DNA of 64,000 bases from Streptomyces sp. 840.1 (GCF_003751445.1 NZ_RJUU01000003.1:992001-1056000); one strand, 5' to 3'; shown: positions 52,650 to 61,881, numbered from the stretch's first letter. Numbers and translations: made by a program. The notes: generated by a model from the letters alone, not told the origin.

Positions 52650-54095
52650 TCAGCCGTCGAGGGAGGTCATGACGTGCTTGATCCGGGTGTAGTCCTCGAA
52701 GCCGTACGCGGAGAGGTCCTTGCCGTAGCCGGACTTCTTGAACCCGCCGTGCGGCATCTCGGCGACCAGTGCCATGTGGGTGTTGATCCACACGCAGCCG
52801 AAGTCGAGGTTCTTGGACATCCGCATGGCGCGGGCGTGGTCCCTGGTCCACACCGAGGAGGCCAGGGCGTAGTCGACGCCGTTGGCGTACGCGACGGCCT
52901 GGGCCTCGTCCGTGAACGACTGGACGGTCATCACGGGGCCGAAGACCTCGTTCTGCACGATCTCGTCGTCCTGCTTCAGGCCGGAGACGACGGTCGGGGC
53001 GTAGAAGTAGCCGCTCTCGCCGACGCGGTGGCCGCCCGCCTCGACGGTGGCGTGCTCGGGGAGGCGCTCGATGAAGCCGCTGACCTGGGCGAGCTGGTTG
53101 GCGTTGTTGAGGGGGCCGTAGAGCACGTCCTCGTCGTCCGGCTGCCCGGTCTTCGTGCCGGCGGCGGCCTTGGCGAGCGCGGTGACGAACTCGTCGTGGA
53201 CGGACTCGTGGACCAGGATGCGGGTGGCGGCGGTGCAGTCCTGTCCGGCGTTGAAGAAGCCGCCGACGATCAGGTCGTCGACCGCCTTCGCCAGGTCCGC
53301 GTCCTCGAAGACGACGGCGGGGGCCTTGCCGCCGAGCTCCAGGTGGACGCGCTTGACGTCCATGGCCGCGCTCTGGGCGACCTGGATGCCGGCCCGGACC
53401 GAACCGGTGATGGAGGCCATCGCGGGGGTCGGGTGCTCGACCATCAGCCGGCCGGTCTCGCGGTCGCCGCAGACCACGTTGAAGATGCCGCGCGGCAGTT
53501 CCAGCGAGTCCAGTACCCCGCCGATGATCTCGGCGGTCAGGACGGTGGAGGCCGGGGTGGTGTCGGACGGCTTGATGACCACGGCGTTGCCCGCGGCGAG
53601 CGCCGGGGCGAACTTCCAGACGGCCATCATGAGGGGGTAGTTCCAGGGGGCGACCTGGGCGCAGACCCCGACCGGCTCGCGGCGGATGATCGAGGTCATG
53701 CCGTCCATGTACTCGCCGGCCGAGCGGCCCTCCAGCATCCTGGCCGCACCCGCGAAGAAGCGGATCTGGTCGATGGCGGGGGCCAGCTCCTCGCTGCGGG
53801 TGAGGTGCAGCGGCTTGCCGGTGTCCCGGCTCTCGGCGGCGACCAGTTCGTCGGCCCGCGCCTCCATGGCGTCCGCGATCCGCAGGAGGGCCAGCTGGCG
53901 CACGGCGGGGGTGGTGTCGCGCCAGACGGGGAAGGCCGCCGCGGCGGCGGCCATCGCCGCGTCGACGTCGGCCGGTCCGGAGAGCGGGGAGGTCGCGTAG
54001 ACCTCACCGGTCACCGGGTCCACGACGTCGAGCGTGCGGCCGTCCGAGGCGTCCGAGGGGACACCGTCGATGAAGTTGCGGAACGTGAGGGGCAT
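52650..54095 (-). CDS. Gamma-aminobutyraldehyde dehydrogenase type ALDH
   Basis: This 481-residue NAD(P)-dependent aldehyde dehydrogenase best fits enzymes that oxidise 4-aminobutanal to GABA in putrescine breakdown. Family motifs are PWNYPLMMAVWKFAPALAAGN (about 148-168), the catalytic Glu in LELGGKAPA (near 253) and catalytic Cys in NAGQDCTAATR (near 287), with EVFGPVMTV near 382. It is the last gene of a unit with an NTF2-like protein and an NCS1 permease, facing a PucR regulator. Substrate is inferred from similarity to PatD/KauB-type enzymes; betaine-aldehyde activity cannot be excluded. Confidence 0.9.
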   Translation of the reverse strand: MPLTFRNFIDGVPSDASDGRTLDVVDPVTGEVYATSPLSGPADVDAAMAAAAAAFPVWRDTTPAVRQLALLRIADAMEARADELVAAESRDTGKPLHLTRSEELAPAIDQIRFFAGAARMLEGRSAGEYMDGMTSIIRREPVGVCAQVAPWNYPLMMAVWKFAPALAAGNAVVIKPSDTTPASTVLTAEIIGGVLDSLELPRGIFNVVCGDRETGRLMVEHPTPAMASITGSVRAGIQVAQSAAMDVKRVHLELGGKAPAVVFEDADLAKAVDDLIVGGFFNAGQDCTAATRILVHESVHDEFVTALAKAAAGTKTGQPDDEDVLYGPLNNANQLAQVSGFIERLPEHATVEAGGHRVGESGYFYAPTVVSGLKQDDEIVQNEVFGPVMTVQSFTDEAQAVAYANGVDYALASSVWTRDHARAMRMSKNLDFGCVWINTHMALVAEMPHGGFKKSGYGKDLSAYGFEDYTRIKHVMTSLDG

Positions 54096-54191
54096 GCGGG
54101 GCAGACCGTTTTCTCTCGTGGTCGGGCGGCGTGGGAGCCGTGGGCGGGGCCGCTGTGGGCCGGGGGACGGGCGCGGGCGGGCCGCTGTGGG

Positions 54192-54599
54192 TCAGCCGGC
54201 CGTCCGGGCGGACAGGTGCTCGTGGACGGCGGGCCAGCCGCCGTCGTCGGTGCGGGCGAAGACGATCGTCTCGCGCTCGTGGACCGTCTCCACACCCTGC
54301 TTGGTGGAGACCGTGGTCTCCACGTCGTGGCTGAAGACGGCGGTGGAGCCGAAGTGCTGGATCAGCTGCCCGGTGGAGGTGCAGCCGAGGATGCGGAAGT
54401 CGTCCTGGTCCACCCACTCCTGCCAGAGCGCGCGGTACTCGGCGGTGGAGCCGAGCCGCCGCGGGGTGGAGTGGAAGACGAAGGTCGCGTCGGGGGCGAA
54501 GGCGCCGAAGTAGTCGTCGAGGCGGCCCTCGGCGAAGGCGGCGACGAGCGCGTCGGCGGCGGCGCGGACCTGCTCGGTGTCCCGGACGGGCGTGCTCAT
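54192..54599 (-). CDS. NTF2-like (SnoaL/DUF4440) family protein
   Basis: This 135-residue single-domain protein has the cone-shaped NTF2 fold signature: helix AADALVAAFAEGRLDDYFGAFAPDATFVFHS (described by position 14-44), then strands ending FARTDDGGWPAVHEHLS. Such proteins are small isomerases, hydrolases or binding proteins. In Streptomyces this type is found with amine-catabolism dehydrogenases, as here between the permease and the aldehyde dehydrogenase. AGGAG lies 7 nt before the ATG. The exact role is unknown. Confidence 0.85.
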   Translation of the reverse strand: MSTPVRDTEQVRAAADALVAAFAEGRLDDYFGAFAPDATFVFHSTPRRLGSTAEYRALWQEWVDQDDFRILGCTSTGQLIQHFGSTAVFSHDVETTVSTKQGVETVHERETIVFARTDDGGWPAVHEHLSARTAG

Positions 54600-54641
54600 G
54601 GAACGGCTCCTGGGTGCGGGGGGCTGGGAAGGAGGCGGGGG

Positions 54642-56177
54642 TCAGAGTGCCGCGGCCGGTGCGGGGGCGGGCTGTTCGTCGGCGCCGGCGATCGGCGGGA
54701 CGGGGGTGCCGGAGGCCCGGACGAACCGGGGCCCGTCCGGCCCGTAGACCGCACGCGGTTCGGGGAAGAGCGTCAGCAGGCCGAGGTAGAGCACCGCGGC
54801 GAGGGCCAGGCCGACCGGCAGCGAGATGTCCGTACCGTTCGCGAGGTCGCCGAGCGGGCCGACGAACTGGCCGGGCAGGTTGGTGAAGAGGAGCGCGACT
54901 CCGGCGGAGAGCAGCCAGGTGGACAGGCCGCGCCAGTTCCAGCCGTGGTTGAACCAGTAGCGGCCGCCGGTCTGCCTGCGGTTGAAGACCTGGAGGGCGT
55001 CCGTGTCGTACCAGCCGCGCCTGGTGACGTAGCCGAGGGCCATCACGATCATCCAGGGGGCGGTGCAGGTGATGATCAGGGTGGCGAACGTGGAGATGGA
55101 CTGGGCGAGGTTGAGCGCGAAGCGGCCGACGAAGATGAAGGCGATCGACAGGGCGCCGATGAGATACGTCGACTGGACGCGGCTGAAGCGGGTGAACACG
55201 CTGGAGACGTCGAGGCCGGTGCCGTACAGCGCGGTCGTGCCGGTGGAGAGTCCGCCGATCAGGGCGATCAGACAGAGCGGCAGGAAATACCAGCCGGGCG
55301 AGATCGCGAGCAGCCCGCCGACGTAGTTGGGGGCTGCCGGGTCGACGTACTTCGCGGCCTTGGTGGCGATGATCGACGCGGTGGCGAGGCCGAAGACGAA
55401 GGGCAGCAGCGTGGCGATCTGGGCGAGGAAGGCCGCACCCATGACGCGGCGGCGCGGGGTGTCGGCCGGGATGTAGCGCGACCAGTCGCCGAGGAACGCG
55501 CCGAAGGAGACCGGGTTGGACAGCACGATCAGCGCGGCGCCGATGAAGGACGGCCAGAACAGCGGGTCGGCGGTGGAGGCGAAGGAGCCCGCGTACCCGG
55601 CGTCGAAGTCCCCCGCGAAGGCGAAGGCCCCCAGTACGAACAGGGCGGAGGCCGCCACCACCGCGATCTTGTTGACCATCAGCATGAAGCGGAAGCCGTA
55701 GACGCAGACCACCAGGACGAGCCCGGCGAAGATCGCGTAGGCGATGCCGTAGGTGAGGTCGGACTCGGGGACGTCCACCAGCCGGTGTGCGCCGCCCACG
55801 AGCGCGTCGCCGGACGACCAGACCGAGATCGAGAAGAACGCGACGGCGGTGAGCAGCGAGAGGAACGAGCCGACGACCCTGCCGTGCACACCGAGGTGGG
55901 CGGAGGAGGAGACGGCGTTGTTGGTGCCGTTGCGCGGGCCGAACAGCGACATGGGGGCGAGCAGCAGCGCGCCGGCGACGAGGCCGAGGACGGTCGCGGC
56001 GAGGCCCTGCCGGAAGGAGAGGCCGAACAGGATCGGGAAGGCGCCCAGCACGCAGGTCGCGAAGGTGTTGGCGCCGCCGAAGGCGAGCCGGAAGAGGTCG
56101 ACGGGGCGGGCGGTGCGGTCCGCGTCCGGAATCCGCTCCACTCCGTTGGTCTCGACTTCGGTGATCGAGGTCGTCAC
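54642..56177 (-). CDS. NCS1-family (cytosine/purine permease type) transporter
   Basis: This 511-residue membrane protein has about 12 hydrophobic segments and the NCS1 signatures: GGANTFATCVLGAFPILFGLSF (about 34-55) in helix 1, GPRNGTNNAVSS near 80, and SNPVSFGAFLGDWSRYIP near 220. NCS1 carriers take up nucleobases, hydantoins or similar compounds with H+ or Na+. Next to an aminobutyraldehyde dehydrogenase, the natural substrate may be an amine such as putrescine rather than a nucleobase. GTG at 56177 follows GGTGGAG. It is divergent from the PucR regulator and first gene of its unit. Confidence 0.9.
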   Translation of the reverse strand: MTTSITEVETNGVERIPDADRTARPVDLFRLAFGGANTFATCVLGAFPILFGLSFRQGLAATVLGLVAGALLLAPMSLFGPRNGTNNAVSSSAHLGVHGRVVGSFLSLLTAVAFFSISVWSSGDALVGGAHRLVDVPESDLTYGIAYAIFAGLVLVVCVYGFRFMLMVNKIAVVAASALFVLGAFAFAGDFDAGYAGSFASTADPLFWPSFIGAALIVLSNPVSFGAFLGDWSRYIPADTPRRRVMGAAFLAQIATLLPFVFGLATASIIATKAAKYVDPAAPNYVGGLLAISPGWYFLPLCLIALIGGLSTGTTALYGTGLDVSSVFTRFSRVQSTYLIGALSIAFIFVGRFALNLAQSISTFATLIITCTAPWMIVMALGYVTRRGWYDTDALQVFNRRQTGGRYWFNHGWNWRGLSTWLLSAGVALLFTNLPGQFVGPLGDLANGTDISLPVGLALAAVLYLGLLTLFPEPRAVYGPDGPRFVRASGTPVPPIAGADEQPAPAPAAAL

Positions 56178-56257
56178 GGGCGCTCCACCTGCTGTTCGTG
56201 CTGTTCATGCGCGGGGACTGGCCCCTCAGTGTGTGGGCCCCGGCGACGGCGGGCAAT

Positions 56258-56283
56258 TGTGAAAGTCACAGAGGGATACCCTC
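56258..56283. promoter_or_regulatory. Two adjacent dyads in the PucR/permease spacer
   Basis: TGTGA-AAG-TCACA (56258-56270) is followed immediately by GAGGG-ATA-CCCTC (56271-56283), both just upstream of the PucR GTG at 56290. They are plausible operator and leader elements for the divergent pair. Confidence 0.45.
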
Positions 56284-56289
56284 CTTTCT

Positions 56290-57741
56290 GTGGCCACCAA
56301 CAAACTGACGGTCGAGGATCTCCTCTCGTACCCGGCGCTCCAGCTCACCGTGCGGGCGGGCAGCGGCGGTCTCGGCCGGTCCGTCTCCTGGGCGCACGCC
56401 AGTGAGCTCGCCGATCCGACACCCTGGCTGCTGGGCGCCGAGGTGATCATGACGGCGGGTCTCGCGGTGCCGCGTACGGCGGCGGGCCAGCGGGCGTACC
56501 TGGAGCGGCTGGACGACGCCGGTGTCTCCGCGCTGGCGCTCTCTGCGCAGCTGCACATGCCGCCGCTGCACGACGCGTTCTTCAGGGCGGCCGAGGAGCG
56601 CGGGTTCCCGGTCCTCGAGGTGCCGCTCGCGGTCCCGTTCATCGCCGTCTCCCAGGAGGTGGCCGCCTCGGTGCAGGAGGACGCGCGCCACCGGCTGGGC
56701 GCCCAGCTCCAGGTGTTCGGCTCGCTGCGCTGGCTGGTGGCCGAGGACCTGGACACCCCCACGCTGCTGCGCCGGCTGGAGCGCCTGTCGGGGTACGACG
56801 TCTATCTCTGCACCCCGCAGGGGCGTCCGCTGCTGCCCGGGGTGCCGGTGCCCGGGGCGGGGGTGCTGCCCGCGTCGGCGGACGCGCCGCCGACGATTCC
56901 TGGCGGCTTCGTGCTGCCGGTGCCGGCGCCGGGCGGTCCGGCGGGGTTCCTGGTGGCGTACGAGCGGGAGGGCGCCCAGCCCGCCGGGCTCGCCGTCGTC
57001 CAGCACATCGCCACGGTGGCGGCGCTGCGGGTCGCGATGGTGCGCACCGAGCGCGAGACGCTGCGTCGCGAGGGCGCGGAGACGCTGGCCGAGCTGTTGC
57101 AGGAGGTGCTCGACCCCGAGACGGCGCGGCGCCGGCTGGCGCGGCACGCGATCGAGGGCGACACGGTGCTGATCGTGGTGCGCGGGGCCACGGACGAGGC
57201 GCTGCTGCGCTGTCTCCAGGACCAGCCGCATCTGCTGCTGACCTGGGGCGAGGACCGCTATGTGCTGGGCTCCGGTGAGCTGGCCGCGGAGATCGGCGGG
57301 CTGCCGGGGGTGGCGGCCGGGATGAGCCGGACCTTCCTGCCGGGCGCCGCGCTGCGGGTGGCGGAGCGGGAGGCGCTGTGGGCGGTGTCCAAGGCCGTGG
57401 AGTCCGGCCGGCCCGTGGTCCGCTACGGCGACGACTCGACGGGGCGCTGGCTGCCGGACGATCCGGCGGTGCTGACGGCGCTGGTCGAGCACGTGCTCGG
57501 CGAGGTGCTGCGCTACGACGCCGCCCATGACTCGCAGCTGCTGGTCTCGGTCCGCACCTGGATGGAGCGCGACCGCCGTACGGAGACGGCGGCGGCCGCC
57601 CTGCACATCCATCCGAACACCCTCGCCTACCGGCTGCGGCGCTTCGGTACGCTGGCCGACCGGGACCTGGGGTCGACGGGGGCGCTGGCCGAGGTCTGGC
57701 TCGCGATCCAGGCGGCGGGCACGCTGGGGCTCACGGACTGA
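56290..57741 (+). CDS. PucR-family transcriptional regulator
   Basis: A 483-residue PucR/CdaR-type activator. The N-terminal PucR domain (about 6-125: TVEDLLSYPALQLTVRAG, VSWAHASELADPTPWLLGAE) senses a nitrogen compound, a central GAF/GGDEF-like region follows, and the C-terminal helix-turn-helix (about 425-475) has WMERDRRTETAAAALHIHPNTLAYRL (by position). These proteins regulate purine, GABA or polyamine degradation. It is divergent from the NCS1 permease/NTF2/aminobutyraldehyde dehydrogenase unit, its likely target. GTG at 56290 is the only reasonable start. Confidence 0.93.
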   Translation: MATNKLTVEDLLSYPALQLTVRAGSGGLGRSVSWAHASELADPTPWLLGAEVIMTAGLAVPRTAAGQRAYLERLDDAGVSALALSAQLHMPPLHDAFFRAAEERGFPVLEVPLAVPFIAVSQEVAASVQEDARHRLGAQLQVFGSLRWLVAEDLDTPTLLRRLERLSGYDVYLCTPQGRPLLPGVPVPGAGVLPASADAPPTIPGGFVLPVPAPGGPAGFLVAYEREGAQPAGLAVVQHIATVAALRVAMVRTERETLRREGAETLAELLQEVLDPETARRRLARHAIEGDTVLIVVRGATDEALLRCLQDQPHLLLTWGEDRYVLGSGELAAEIGGLPGVAAGMSRTFLPGAALRVAEREALWAVSKAVESGRPVVRYGDDSTGRWLPDDPAVLTALVEHVLGEVLRYDAAHDSQLLVSVRTWMERDRRTETAAAALHIHPNTLAYRLRRFGTLADRDLGSTGALAEVWLAIQAAGTLGLTD

Positions 57742-57819
57742 GCGGAACGACGGGCCGTAGGCTCGACAGCGGGTCCGGGAGCGGACCGGCAAAGGGGCCC
57801 GGGGAACAGGAGGCGGCGC

Positions 57820-58602
57820 GTGCCGGTGGAAGTCACCTGGTGGGGTCATGCCACCTGCACGATCGAGGACTCCGGGGTCAGGGTCCTGACCGACCCCCTC
57901 TTCGTACGGCGCATCGCGCATCTGCGCCGCCGGCGCGGCGAGCTGCCCGGTCCTGCGGCCGCGGTCGCCGATGTCGTCCTGATCTCGCATCTGCACTCCG
58001 ACCATCTGCACCTGCCGTCGCTGGCCCGCATCGCCCCGGGCGGCCGGCTGATCGTGCCGATGGGCGCGCTCCGGGCGGTCCCGGGGCTGCGGCTGCTTCG
58101 CCGGGTGCGCGGGCTGCGGATCACCGAGGTCGTGCCCGGCGACGAGGTGCCGGTCGGTGCGGTGCGGATCCGCGCGGTTCCGGCCCTGCACGACGGGCGG
58201 CGCCTGCCGGTGGGCCCGCACCGCTCCCCCGCGCTGGGTTACGTCGTCGAGGGCACGGCGCGCACCTACTTCGCCGGTGACACCGGTCTGTTCGACGACA
58301 TGGCGCGGGCGGTCGGTCCGGTGGACGTGGCGCTGCTGCCCGTCGGCGGCTGGGGGCCCTACCTGGGCCACAGCCATCTCGACGCGGCCCGCGCCGCCGA
58401 GGCGCTGACCCGGCTGTCGCCGCGCTCGGCCGTGCCGGTGCACTACGGCACGTACTGGCCGATCGGGATGGACGGGGTCCGGCCGCACGAGTTCCATTCG
58501 CCGGGTGACGAGTTCGTCCGCCAGGCGGCGCTGGTGGCGCCCGGGGTGGCCGTGCACCGGCTGGAGCACGGCGAGCACGTCCGGCCGGAGGCCGGCGGGT
58601 GA
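57820..58602 (+). CDS. Metallo-beta-lactamase-fold hydrolase (UlaG-like)
   Basis: This 260-residue protein opens TWWGHATCTIEDSGVRVLTDP, typical of UlaG-like MBL hydrolases. The metal ligands are HLHSDHLH (near 67), His in PALHDGRR (near 123), Asp in YFAGDTGLF (near 151) and His in VPVHYGTYW (near 207). The role could be phosphodiester, lactone or N-acylphosphatidylethanolamine-type hydrolysis. GTG at 57820 follows AGGAGG by 6 nt. The stop overlaps the DedA gene start by 4 nt (GTGA), so the two are coupled. Confidence 0.92.
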   Translation: MPVEVTWWGHATCTIEDSGVRVLTDPLFVRRIAHLRRRRGELPGPAAAVADVVLISHLHSDHLHLPSLARIAPGGRLIVPMGALRAVPGLRLLRRVRGLRITEVVPGDEVPVGAVRIRAVPALHDGRRLPVGPHRSPALGYVVEGTARTYFAGDTGLFDDMARAVGPVDVALLPVGGWGPYLGHSHLDAARAAEALTRLSPRSAVPVHYGTYWPIGMDGVRPHEFHSPGDEFVRQAALVAPGVAVHRLEHGEHVRPEAGG

Positions 58603-59219
58603 TCCACGAGGTCGTGAGCCGGCTCCCCACGGAGTCGACGCAGCAGGCGGTCGGCTATCCGTCGCTGTTCCTGCTGGTGGCGCTGGGCGCTCTGGTGCCG
58701 GTGGTGCCGACGGGCGCGCTGGTGAGCTCGGCGGCGGTGGTGGCGTTCCACCAGTCGTCGCCCTTCGCGCTGCTGTACGTCTTCGCGGTGGCGTCGGCGG
58801 CCGCGTTCCTCGGGGACATCTCCCTGTACTGGCTGGGTCAGCGCGGGGTGCGGTCGAAGAACGGTTCCAAGTGGCTGCGGGGAATCAGCGAGCGGGCCGC
58901 TCCGGAGCGGCTCGCGCAGGCGCAGCAGAAGCTCGACGAGCACGGCGCGATGGTGCTGGTGCTGTCCCGGCTGGTGCCCGCCGGGCGGATTCCGGTGATG
59001 CTGGCGTGTCTGCTGGGGCGGATGCCGATGCGTCGGTTCGCCCGCGGGGATGTACCGGCCTGTCTGGCCTGGGCCGCCACGTATCAGCTGATCGGCGTTC
59101 TGGGCGGCTCGCTGTTCCCCGAGCCGTGGCAGGGCGTGGTGGCGGCGGTCGGGCTGACGCTGCTGATCAGCGGGGCGCCCGCGCTGTGGCGCCGGGCGCG
59201 GGTGCGGTTCGGCCGCTGA
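58599..59219 (+). CDS. DedA/VTT-domain membrane protein
   Basis: This 206-residue integral membrane protein is of the DedA family. Hydrophobic segments lie at about 20-45, 50-75, 118-135, 145-170 and 178-195, and the re-entrant pattern includes LVALGALVPVVPTGALVSSAA and LVLSRLVPAGRIPVMLACLLG with the conserved R-x3-P-x-x-R. Recent work on the family links it to lipid-carrier flipping. Coupled translation with the upstream MBL hydrolase suggests a common role at the membrane, for example on a phospho- or acyl-lipid. Confidence 0.9.
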   Translation: MIHEVVSRLPTESTQQAVGYPSLFLLVALGALVPVVPTGALVSSAAVVAFHQSSPFALLYVFAVASAAAFLGDISLYWLGQRGVRSKNGSKWLRGISERAAPERLAQAQQKLDEHGAMVLVLSRLVPAGRIPVMLACLLGRMPMRRFARGDVPACLAWAATYQLIGVLGGSLFPEPWQGVVAAVGLTLLISGAPALWRRARVRFGR

Positions 59220-59250
59220 CGGGGCGCGCGGTTCGAGGGTGCAGGTGGTG

Positions 59251-60516
59251 TCAGCGCAGCTCGTCGAGGGCCGACGCGAAGATGCCGAGGGCTGCCGCGA
59301 CGTGCGGCAGTTCCAGCGGCCGGGCGGCGGCCAGGGCTTCCAGCTGCTGCTCCGGGGTCGGCCCGAGCAGCGGCCCGGTGCCCAGGCGCACCCGCAGGGC
59401 CCCGAGCTCGTCGCCGAACCGGTGGCCGCCGGGGACCGGCGCGCCGAGCCGCTCCGTCAGGTACTCCTCCAGCTCCAGCGAGTCCGTGACCCCCCGGGCG
59501 GCGAGCCGGGACCTGAGCGGGCCGAGGTCCGCGTAGAGGTGGCGGCCGGCCTGCGGGGGCCGGGCCAGCGCGCCCGAGGCGAGGACCGCCCGGTGGGCGG
59601 CGGCGGCGACCTGCGCCTGCATGGCCGAGGCCCGGCGGACCCGCTCCGTGACCGCGTCCGGTTCGCGCAGCGCGTGCGCGGCAGCGGCCGCGACGGGACC
59701 GGCGACGAAGGCACCGAGCGCGGTGAGGATGTCGAGCGTGCGGGCGTGGCGGACGGCGGCCCGGCGGGTGTCCGGGAACCGGGCGACCGCGACCGGCCAG
59801 GCCGACGGGGTCAGCGCACCGGTCAGGTCGGAGATCACCGTCACGTCGTCGGGGCACATCTCGGCCGGGCTCAGCAGCACCGTGTCGCGCGGCCGGTGCA
59901 GGGTGTCGCGCCAGGTCTCGTCGCTGACGATGTGCAGCCCCTCCGCGACGGCGGCCTCGCAGGCCTCCCGTACGAGTTCGGGCGGCGCGACGGTGGCGGT
60001 GGGGTCGTCGACGACAGAGATCAGCAGCAGCCGGGGCCGGCCGCCCTCGGCCCGTACCCGGCGCACTGTCTCCAGCAGCGCGTAGGGGTCGGGGACGCCG
60101 CCGCACTCCGCGGGGGTCGGCACGTGGTAGGCGGGTCTGCCGAGCAGCCGGGCCTGCGGAATCCAGGCGGCGGGGCAGGGGCGCGGCATCAGCACGTCGC
60201 CGCCGTGCGCGGCGATCAGTGCGAGCAGCAGCGCGGAGGTGCCCGGCGCGGCCGCGATGTGTTCGGGGCCGCCGCGCAGTCCGCGCCGCTCCCAGTAGCC
60301 GCGCGCGGCGTCGCGCAGCTCCGCCGAACCGCCGGCCGGCTCGGGCACCGCGCTGCCCGCCGCTCCTGCCAGCACCTCGGCCAGTTCGGGCAGGACCGGC
60401 AGGCCGGGTCCCGGCGCGGGCGGCCCGTACCGCACCGGTCCGCGGTCCTCCCGGACTCCCGGTGCGTCGCGCCCGGCCCGCCCGCGTCCCTGACGCCCGG
60501 TCCGCTCCCGGCCCAT
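59251..60516 (-). CDS. Aminotransferase class I/II fold protein without any lysine
   Basis: This 421-residue protein has the class I/II aminotransferase scaffold: PGTSALLLALIAAHGGDVLMP (about 90-110), LLLISVVDDPTATVAP (near 160) and HIVSDETWRD (near 194, the SDE-x-Y/W that contacts PLP). Where the family has the Schiff-base lysine (S-x-S-K), this one reads VISDLTGALTPSAWPVAV, and I find no lysine anywhere in the protein. It therefore cannot form the normal PLP internal aldimine. It may be a non-catalytic regulator or scaffold, or use PLP differently. ATG at 60516 follows GGAGG. A -10-like TATAAA lies upstream near 60577-60582. Confidence 0.85.
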   Translation of the reverse strand: MGRERTGRQGRGRAGRDAPGVREDRGPVRYGPPAPGPGLPVLPELAEVLAGAAGSAVPEPAGGSAELRDAARGYWERRGLRGGPEHIAAAPGTSALLLALIAAHGGDVLMPRPCPAAWIPQARLLGRPAYHVPTPAECGGVPDPYALLETVRRVRAEGGRPRLLLISVVDDPTATVAPPELVREACEAAVAEGLHIVSDETWRDTLHRPRDTVLLSPAEMCPDDVTVISDLTGALTPSAWPVAVARFPDTRRAAVRHARTLDILTALGAFVAGPVAAAAAHALREPDAVTERVRRASAMQAQVAAAAHRAVLASGALARPPQAGRHLYADLGPLRSRLAARGVTDSLELEEYLTERLGAPVPGGHRFGDELGALRVRLGTGPLLGPTPEQQLEALAAARPLELPHVAAALGIFASALDELR

Positions 60517-60640
60517 CCGGGCCTCCTTCGCCGCCGCTCGGTCCGCCGGCCCGTCGGCCGGGCCGTGTGAGCCCCTTTATACGAGGGAATGGCGCGGGCC
60601 GCCCGGCGGGCCGGGAACCGGACCGGCCGTGACAGCCCCA

Positions 60641-60700
60641 TTGACACCCGCCCCGCCGCGTCATTACGGTCACGCCAAGATTTCGAACGAGTGACGAAAT
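60641..60700 (+). promoter_or_regulatory. Promoter and operator of the sugar-acid operon
   Basis: TTGACA (60641-60646) and TACGGT (60665-60670) are 18 bp apart and form a good promoter with a start near 60677. Immediately downstream is the inverted repeat ATTTCG-N9-CGAAAT (60680-60700), placed to block initiation; A/T-rich TTCGAA-type sites are used by IclR and GntR repressors. The regulator is not in the window. Confidence 0.65.
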
Positions 60701-60726
60701 ATCGAACACATCGAGGGGCAGTTGCC

Positions 60727-61881
60727 TTGCGCATCACCGGAATCAGTACACATGTGGTCGGAACGCCCTGGCGGAACCTCACGTATGTGCAGGTGCACAC
60801 CGACGAAGGCCTCACCGGTGTGGGCGAGACCCGGATGCTCGGCCGCACCGACGCGCTGATCGGCTACCTGCGCGAGGCGGAGGCCAACCACATCGCCGGT
60901 TCGGATCCGTTCGCCGTGGAGGACCTGGTACGCCGGATGAAGTACGGCGACTACGGACGGGCCGGCGAGATCGTGATGTCGGGCATCGCGGTCATCGAGA
61001 CGGCCTGCTGGGACATCAAGGGCAAGGCGCTCGGCGTCCCGGTCTGGCAGCTGCTCGGCGGAAAGGTCACCGACCGGGTCAAGGCGTACGCCAACGGCTG
61101 GTACACCACCGAGCGCACCCCGCAGGCCTACCACGAGGCGGCGTCCGGGGTCGTCGCGCGCGGCTACCGTGCGCTGAAGATCGACCCCTTCGGGACCGGC
61201 CACTACGAGCTGGGCCAGGAGGAGACCCGGTACGCGGTGTCGCTGATCGAGGCGGTCCGGGACGCGATCGGGCCCGACACCGAACTGATGCTGGAGATGC
61301 ACGGCCGGTTCAGCCCGTCCACGGCGGTGCGGATCGCCCACGAGATGGCCCCCTTCAAGCCCGCCTGGCTGGAGGAGCCGGTGCCGCCGGAGAACCTCAA
61401 GGCGCTGGCCAAGGTGGCCGGCAAGGTCGACATGCCGATCGCGACCGGCGAGCGCATCCACGACCGGATCGAGTTCCGCGAGCTGTTCGAGTCACAGGCC
61501 GTCGACATCATCCAGCCGGACGTCGGCCACATCGGCGGCATCCTGGAGACGCGGAAGCTCGCGGCGACCGCAGAGACTCACTACACGCTGATCGCCCCGC
61601 ACAACGTGGGCGGCTCGGTCCTGACGGCGGCCAGCCTCCAGGTCGCCGGCTGCACGCCCAACTTCAAGATCCTTGAGCACTTCAATGACTTCGCCGACGC
61701 CGAGATCAAGAAGGTCGTACGGGGCGCCCCGCAGGTCGACCCCGCGACCGGCTGCTTCGAACTCTCCGACGCCCCGGGGCTCGGCGTGGAGCTCGACGTG
61801 GACGCCGCCGCCGAATTCCCCCAGCAGCGGGCCAGGTTCGACCTCTGGGCCGACGGCTGGGAGAAGAGGCAGCCCGAGTGA
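60727..61881 (+). CDS. Enolase-superfamily sugar-acid dehydratase (mandelate racemase/MLE type)
   Basis: This 384-residue enzyme is predicted to dehydrate an aldonic or aldaric acid to a 2-keto-3-deoxy acid using Mg2+. Residues in place: the Lys region GYRALKID (near 150), metal ligands in LMLEMHGR, WLEEP and TGERI (near 178, 204 and 230), Asp in QPDVGHIGG and catalytic His in APHNVGG (near 280). The EMHGR box is like galactonate-type dehydratases, with Glu in place of Asp. The TTG at 60727 follows GAGGGG by 8 nt. The stop overlaps the dehydrogenase start by 4 nt. Confidence 0.92.
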   Translation: MRITGISTHVVGTPWRNLTYVQVHTDEGLTGVGETRMLGRTDALIGYLREAEANHIAGSDPFAVEDLVRRMKYGDYGRAGEIVMSGIAVIETACWDIKGKALGVPVWQLLGGKVTDRVKAYANGWYTTERTPQAYHEAASGVVARGYRALKIDPFGTGHYELGQEETRYAVSLIEAVRDAIGPDTELMLEMHGRFSPSTAVRIAHEMAPFKPAWLEEPVPPENLKALAKVAGKVDMPIATGERIHDRIEFRELFESQAVDIIQPDVGHIGGILETRKLAATAETHYTLIAPHNVGGSVLTAASLQVAGCTPNFKILEHFNDFADAEIKKVVRGAPQVDPATGCFELSDAPGLGVELDVDAAAEFPQQRARFDLWADGWEKRQPE

